A DNA stretch of 64,000 bases, taken from positions 1 to 64,000 of the forward strand of contig NZ_DOEH01000019.1 in the NCBI RefSeq assembly GCF_003533305.1, given 5' to 3'. Position 1 is the first letter of the stretch, and each line of letters starts with the position of its first letter. The notes below the pieces were generated by a model that was given only the letters and a program-made list of their open reading frames with translations, did no database searches and was not told the origin of the DNA. The position numbers were made by a program, and so were the translations under genes. Shown here one piece after another: positions 60,678 to 64,000 of the stretch. Origin of the DNA: Providencia sp. (lineage in GTDB: Bacteria > Pseudomonadota > Gammaproteobacteria > Enterobacterales > Enterobacteriaceae).

Positions 60678-60716
60678 AAGCCACTGTAATCAGTACGTTT
60701 GTACTTACAGTGGCTT
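60678..60716. terminator. Terminator between nfsB and fdnI
   Basis: AAGCCACTGTAA pairs with TTACAGTGGCTT across a 15-nt loop that itself has a GTAC/GTAC pair. A-runs flank one side, so it serves both convergent operons. Confidence 0.9.
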
Positions 60717-60740
60717 GATTATTTTTAACTCGATATGAGT

Positions 60741-61418
60741 TTATTTATGCTTTTCTTCGGTTTTAGCTTTAGATTCTGCTTTCGCTTCTTCAGCTTCTAC
60801 TTCACGATACCAACGTGGGTGATGCTTTCTAGCCCAGCGGCGGCTAACTTTACCTTCAACCATCCCACCAATCGAGCCTTTCACCCAAAATGCCATATAC
60901 ATATGGATCAAAATGGCATGGATAAGCACAATGGCTGCAACCGCATGAATAAGCAGGCTCCAACGGATCATCCACATAGGGAATAAGTCCGCAAAGTAAG
61001 GACGCCAGATGATAATTCCGGTGATCAAGAGCACAAAAATCAAACTCATGATGCTCCAGAACATCATTTTCTGGCCTGCATTATATTTCCCTACATCAGC
61101 AACATTGTGTTCGTTACCTTTAAGTACCTCGATAATATTTTTAAACCAAGGTAGATCTTGTCTGTCTGGAATATTATGTTTAACAAAACGGAAAAACATA
61201 AACATCAATACGACAAAGATTAATACACCAAAGAATGGGTGAAGAATACGCCCCATTTGTGGCGTACCAAAAGTTTCCGTCAACCATTTTAATGTTGGGA
61301 AAAATAGTGCGATACCAGACAAAGCAACCAAGAAAAAGCTGATGACAACAGTCCAGTGACATGCGCGGTCAACAAATTTTGTCCGAACAATCATTTTGCT
61401 CTTTTTACTCATGGTCAT
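60741..61418 (-). CDS. fdnI: Formate dehydrogenase-N cytochrome b subunit
   Basis: 225 aa from ATG 61418 (GAGGAG upstream, overlapping the fdnH end by 14 bp). Four spans with heme-ligand His residues in [31 protein letters not shown] and [43 protein letters not shown] and [27 protein letters not shown] are FdnI rather than FdoI. It passes electrons from FdnH to menaquinone. The C-terminal tail is longer and Lys/Glu-rich. Confidence 0.95.
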   Translation of the reverse strand: MTMSKKSKMIVRTKFVDRACHWTVVISFFLVALSGIALFFPTLKWLTETFGTPQMGRILHPFFGVLIFVVLMFMFFRFVKHNIPDRQDLPWFKNIIEVLKGNEHNVADVGKYNAGQKMMFWSIMSLIFVLLITGIIIWRPYFADLFPMWMIRWSLLIHAVAAIVLIHAILIHMYMAFWVKGSIGGMVEGKVSRRWARKHHPRWYREVEAEEAKAESKAKTEEKHK

Positions 61419-62292
61419 CTTTCTCCTCTTCATCATCCACTTCTTTATTCGGCCCAATTCCCACATAGTGGAAAATCAGTCCGGCAAAGGTGGCTATAAA
61501 GCCCACAACAGACAGTGGTTTCAAGACGCCCTGCCACAGATTGATTGGTGTATCAATTTGCGGGTCTTTCGGTAGTCCATGATACAACTGCGGTTTATCC
61601 GCATGATGAAGTACATACACGACGTGTGTACCGCCTACGCCCTCAGGATCGTAAATCCCAGCCTCTGCAAACCCGCGTTTTTGCAACTTAGAAACACGCT
61701 CAGCGCCATATTCCAACATTTCTTTTTTCGTACCAAAACGAATAGCACCAGTTGGACACGTTTTCACACAAGCCGGTTCTTGACCTACGCTGACTCTATC
61801 AACACATAAAGTACATTTGTACACACGATTATCTTTTGGATTTAATCGTGGAATGTTGAAAGGGCAACCCGCGATACAGTAGCCACAACCAATACACTGC
61901 TCTGATTGGAAATCCACAATACCATTAGCGTACTGAATAATTGCACCCGCTGATGGACAGGCTTTTAAGCAGCCAGGGTCAGTACAATGCATACAGCCAT
62001 CTTTTCGGATCAACCACTCTAACTTGCCGCTTTCGCTAGTTTCGCTAAAACGCATTACCGTCCAAGATTTTGCACTTAAATCGGTTGGGTTATCATAAAC
62101 CCCAACACAATGACCAACTTCGTCACGGATATCATTCCACTCAGAACAGGCCACCTGACAGGCTTTACAGCCTATACAGGAGGTCACATCAATTAACTTA
62201 CAGACTTCAAACTTATCGTCGCGCGCATGGGGTGGAGGCGTAATACTATTGGTCGCGGAACGTTTAATGATGTCTTGAGATTGCATGGACAT
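61405..62292 (-). CDS. fdnH: Formate dehydrogenase-N iron-sulfur subunit
   Basis: 295 aa (E. coli FdnH 294). It starts [20 protein letters not shown]. Four 4Fe-4S ligand sets are visible: [41 protein letters not shown] and CTLCVDR...ACVKTCP. A C-terminal membrane helix ([23 protein letters not shown]) anchors it. It carries electrons from FdnG to FdnI. It lies 12 bp after fdnG. Confidence 0.97.
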   Translation of the reverse strand: MSMQSQDIIKRSATNSITPPPHARDDKFEVCKLIDVTSCIGCKACQVACSEWNDIRDEVGHCVGVYDNPTDLSAKSWTVMRFSETSESGKLEWLIRKDGCMHCTDPGCLKACPSAGAIIQYANGIVDFQSEQCIGCGYCIAGCPFNIPRLNPKDNRVYKCTLCVDRVSVGQEPACVKTCPTGAIRFGTKKEMLEYGAERVSKLQKRGFAEAGIYDPEGVGGTHVVYVLHHADKPQLYHGLPKDPQIDTPINLWQGVLKPLSVVGFIATFAGLIFHYVGIGPNKEVDDEEEKDDHE

Positions 62293-62303
62293 AGTTCCCT
62301 CCC

Positions 62304-64000
62304 TTACGCCTTCTCAATGTTAACTAAAAATGCTTTATACTCAGGTGTCTGAGAGTTAGCATCGCCCACGGATGGCGTTAACGTGTTAGAAATAAAGCCT
62401 TTTTGCGTTACACCTTCAAAGCCCCAGTGAATTGGTATCCCAACAGTTTCAATCGGTTTTCCATCAACCATCAACGTTTGCAGTCGCGGTGTTACCACAG
62501 CAACAGCCTTAATAAAACCACGCTTACTGCTGACTTTGACTTGATCGCCTAACGCAATACCTTTGGCTTTCGCTAAGGTTTCGCTGATTTCAACAAACTG
62601 TTCAGGCTGAGCAATTGCGTTTAAACGTGCATGCTTAGTCCAAGTATGGAAATGCTCAGTTAAACGATAAGTGGTTCCCACATAAGGGAATTCTTTATGG
62701 TCGCCAAGTCGTTTCTTATCTTCGTCAAAAATTCGAGCCGCAGGATTAGAAATAACATTTGGATGTAATGGGTTAGTTCCTAATGGCGTTTCAAATGGTT
62801 CATAATGCTCAGGGAAAGGTCCTTCTGCCATTTTATCAATCGCAAATAAACGACCTAAACCTTCAGGCTGCATAATAAAAGGACCCGTACCCACTTCAGG
62901 TGCTGAACCATTAAAATCAGGCACGTCATTACCGACCCATTTTTTGCCATCCCATTCAATAAGCACACAATCTTTATTCCATGGCTTACCTTTGGTATCA
63001 CAAGATGCACGGTTATAAATAACACGTCGGTTAAGCGGCCATGCCCAAGCCCAACCTAATGTATTACCGATTCCAGATGGGTCACTGTTATCACGGTTCG
63101 CCATTTGATTACCTTTTTGCGTCCAGCTACCCGTATAAATCCAACAAGATGATGCTGTTGAACCATCACTACGTAGCAGTGCAAAAGAGCTTAGTAATTC
63201 ACCTTTTTTCGCTTGTAGATTGCCATCTGCATCAAAGAGATCCACCAGTGCAACACCATTGTTCTCTTTTGCCACTTCTTCTGACTCAGGATGGAATTGA
63301 CGTTTATAATCCCAACGCATTTGCATCAGAGGATCAACACCATTACCACCCTCTTGTGCATATAGTTCACGGATTTTATATAAAATACCGGTTAGGATTT
63401 GCCCATCATTACGTGCTTCACCTGGGGCATCCGCGGCTTTCCAGTGCCATTGTAACCAGCGGCCTGAGTTAGCAATTGAACCATCTTCTTCAGCAAAACA
63501 AGTTGAAGGTAAACGGAATACCTCCGTTTGAATCGACGCGGAATCGACATCATTCATTTCACCGTGGTTTTGCCAGAAATTCGCGGTTTCGGTCACAAGA
63601 GGGTCAACAATAATTAAGTATTTAAGCTTACTTAAGCAGCTAACAACTTTGTTTTTATCTGGGAACGAGGCAACAGGGTTAAAGCCTTGGCAAATGTAAC
63701 CTGTCACTTGATCTTTGCTCATCATGTCAAAATATTTCATAACATCATAAGCTTGGTCCCATTTCGGCAGCCAATCAAAGCCCCATTGGTTCTCTTGTTG
63801 CGCTGCATCACCATAGAAAGACTTCATTAAACTGACAAAAAATTTCGGGTAATTACTCCAATAATTCACCTGGTTAGGTAAGGTGGCTTTTGGTGTATTC
63901 GCCGTCAAATAATTTTCAACTGTCAGATGTTTTTCAGATGGTAATGTGAGATAACCCGGTAAACTGGTTGATAACAAACCTAAGTCTGTCAGGCCTTGAA
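62304..64000 (-). CDS. fdnG: Formate dehydrogenase-N large subunit, C-terminal part (5' end beyond window)
   Basis: The frame stays open to base 64000 and holds the last about 565 residues of FdnG (about 1015 aa). [70 protein letters not shown] and the ending [15 protein letters not shown] match E. coli. The selenocysteine codon, Tat signal and N-terminal cluster are outside the window and cannot be checked. It oxidises formate at a molybdenum site on the periplasmic side for anaerobic respiration. Confidence 0.96.
   Translation of the reverse strand, partial: QGLTDLGLLSTSLPGYLTLPSEKHLTVENYLTANTPKATLPNQVNYWSNYPKFFVSLMKSFYGDAAQQENQWGFDWLPKWDQAYDVMKYFDMMSKDQVTGYICQGFNPVASFPDKNKVVSCLSKLKYLIIVDPLVTETANFWQNHGEMNDVDSASIQTEVFRLPSTCFAEEDGSIANSGRWLQWHWKAADAPGEARNDGQILTGILYKIRELYAQEGGNGVDPLMQMRWDYKRQFHPESEEVAKENNGVALVDLFDADGNLQAKKGELLSSFALLRSDGSTASSCWIYTGSWTQKGNQMANRDNSDPSGIGNTLGWAWAWPLNRRVIYNRASCDTKGKPWNKDCVLIEWDGKKWVGNDVPDFNGSAPEVGTGPFIMQPEGLGRLFAIDKMAEGPFPEHYEPFETPLGTNPLHPNVISNPAARIFDEDKKRLGDHKEFPYVGTTYRLTEHFHTWTKHARLNAIAQPEQFVEISETLAKAKGIALGDQVKVSSKRGFIKAVAVVTPRLQTLMVDGKPIETVGIPIHWGFEGVTQKGFISNTLTPSVGDANSQTPEYKAFLVNIEKA

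Noticed and set aside
1..64000. CRISPR array
   Set aside because: No series of 23-47 bp direct repeats with similar spacers was seen on reading. The only multi-copy repeats are the tRNA-Asn genes and their flanks.
1..64000. Insertion sequences or transposases
   Set aside because: No transposase-like protein was found. The integrase at 16276-17439 is a phage tyrosine recombinase adjoining a tRNA.
61405..64000. Aerobic formate dehydrogenase-O (fdoGHI) instead of fdnGHI
   Set aside because: FdnI and FdnH stretches such as [22 protein letters not shown] and the [13 protein letters not shown] start follow the N-type enzyme, not FdoI or FdoH.

Overview
The window looks like a chromosome segment of a low-GC enterobacterium of the Morganellaceae, most probably Providencia. 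This is inferred from remembered protein similarity (CycA, PutA, FdnH, Agp and CyuP are close to the E. coli proteins but clearly diverged), from AT-rich spacers, and from the set tetrathionate reductase, mgtCB and orphan fliZ. No database was searched.

Bases 1-17453 are the early half of a lambda-like prophage, cut by the left window edge. Its layout is that of a lambda immunity region. Leftward from PR (minus strand) run cro, a cII-position gene, an O-type replication protein, a DnaB helicase, small nin-region genes and a NinB/YbcN-like gene. Rightward (plus strand) run a short CI-like repressor and two genes in the rexAB position (an NdpA/YejK-type nucleoid-associated protein and an unknown membrane protein), then a terminator. 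After that come PL with its operator, a nut site, an N-like antiterminator, many small accessory genes, a RecT/YqaJ-exonuclease/SSB module, more small genes, a putative xis, and an integrase ending 14 bp from a tRNA-Lys(CTT) gene that probably carries the attachment site.

Bases 17454-36950 are core chromosome. They hold cycA, divergent putP and putA with PutA-type operators between them, fliZ away from any flagellar gene, a small lipoprotein gene, an mgtC-mgtB magnesium operon with candidate leader peptides, dsrB, a cspE-like gene and ylaC. Three tRNA-Asn genes follow, two of them with duplicated flanks, then pyrC, bssS and an rcsA-like regulator.

Bases 36951-64000 hold trhO, a zevAB-type metal uptake pair behind a Zur-like palindrome, and the complete tetrathionate respiration locus (ttrBCA divergent from ttrSR). 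Next come lpxL and mdtG. In E. coli trhO, lpxL and mdtG are neighbours, so zev and ttr sit as an insert here. A POT peptide transporter, a PhzF-type isomerase, an acyl-CoA thioesterase, cyuP, a Sel1-repeat protein, uspF, agp, yjaB, an HxlR regulator divergent from nfsB, and fdnIHG (formate dehydrogenase-N, cut by the right edge) complete the window. Formate dehydrogenase-N and tetrathionate reductase point to anaerobic respiration in the gut.

The observation most worth following is the NdpA-like/membrane-protein gene pair at 5039-7244. It occupies the slot of lambda rexAB, and rexAB is also a DNA-binding plus membrane protein pair that excludes other phages. A second is the 16-codon D-D-H-P-P leader ORF with an overlapping hairpin between mgtC and mgtB.
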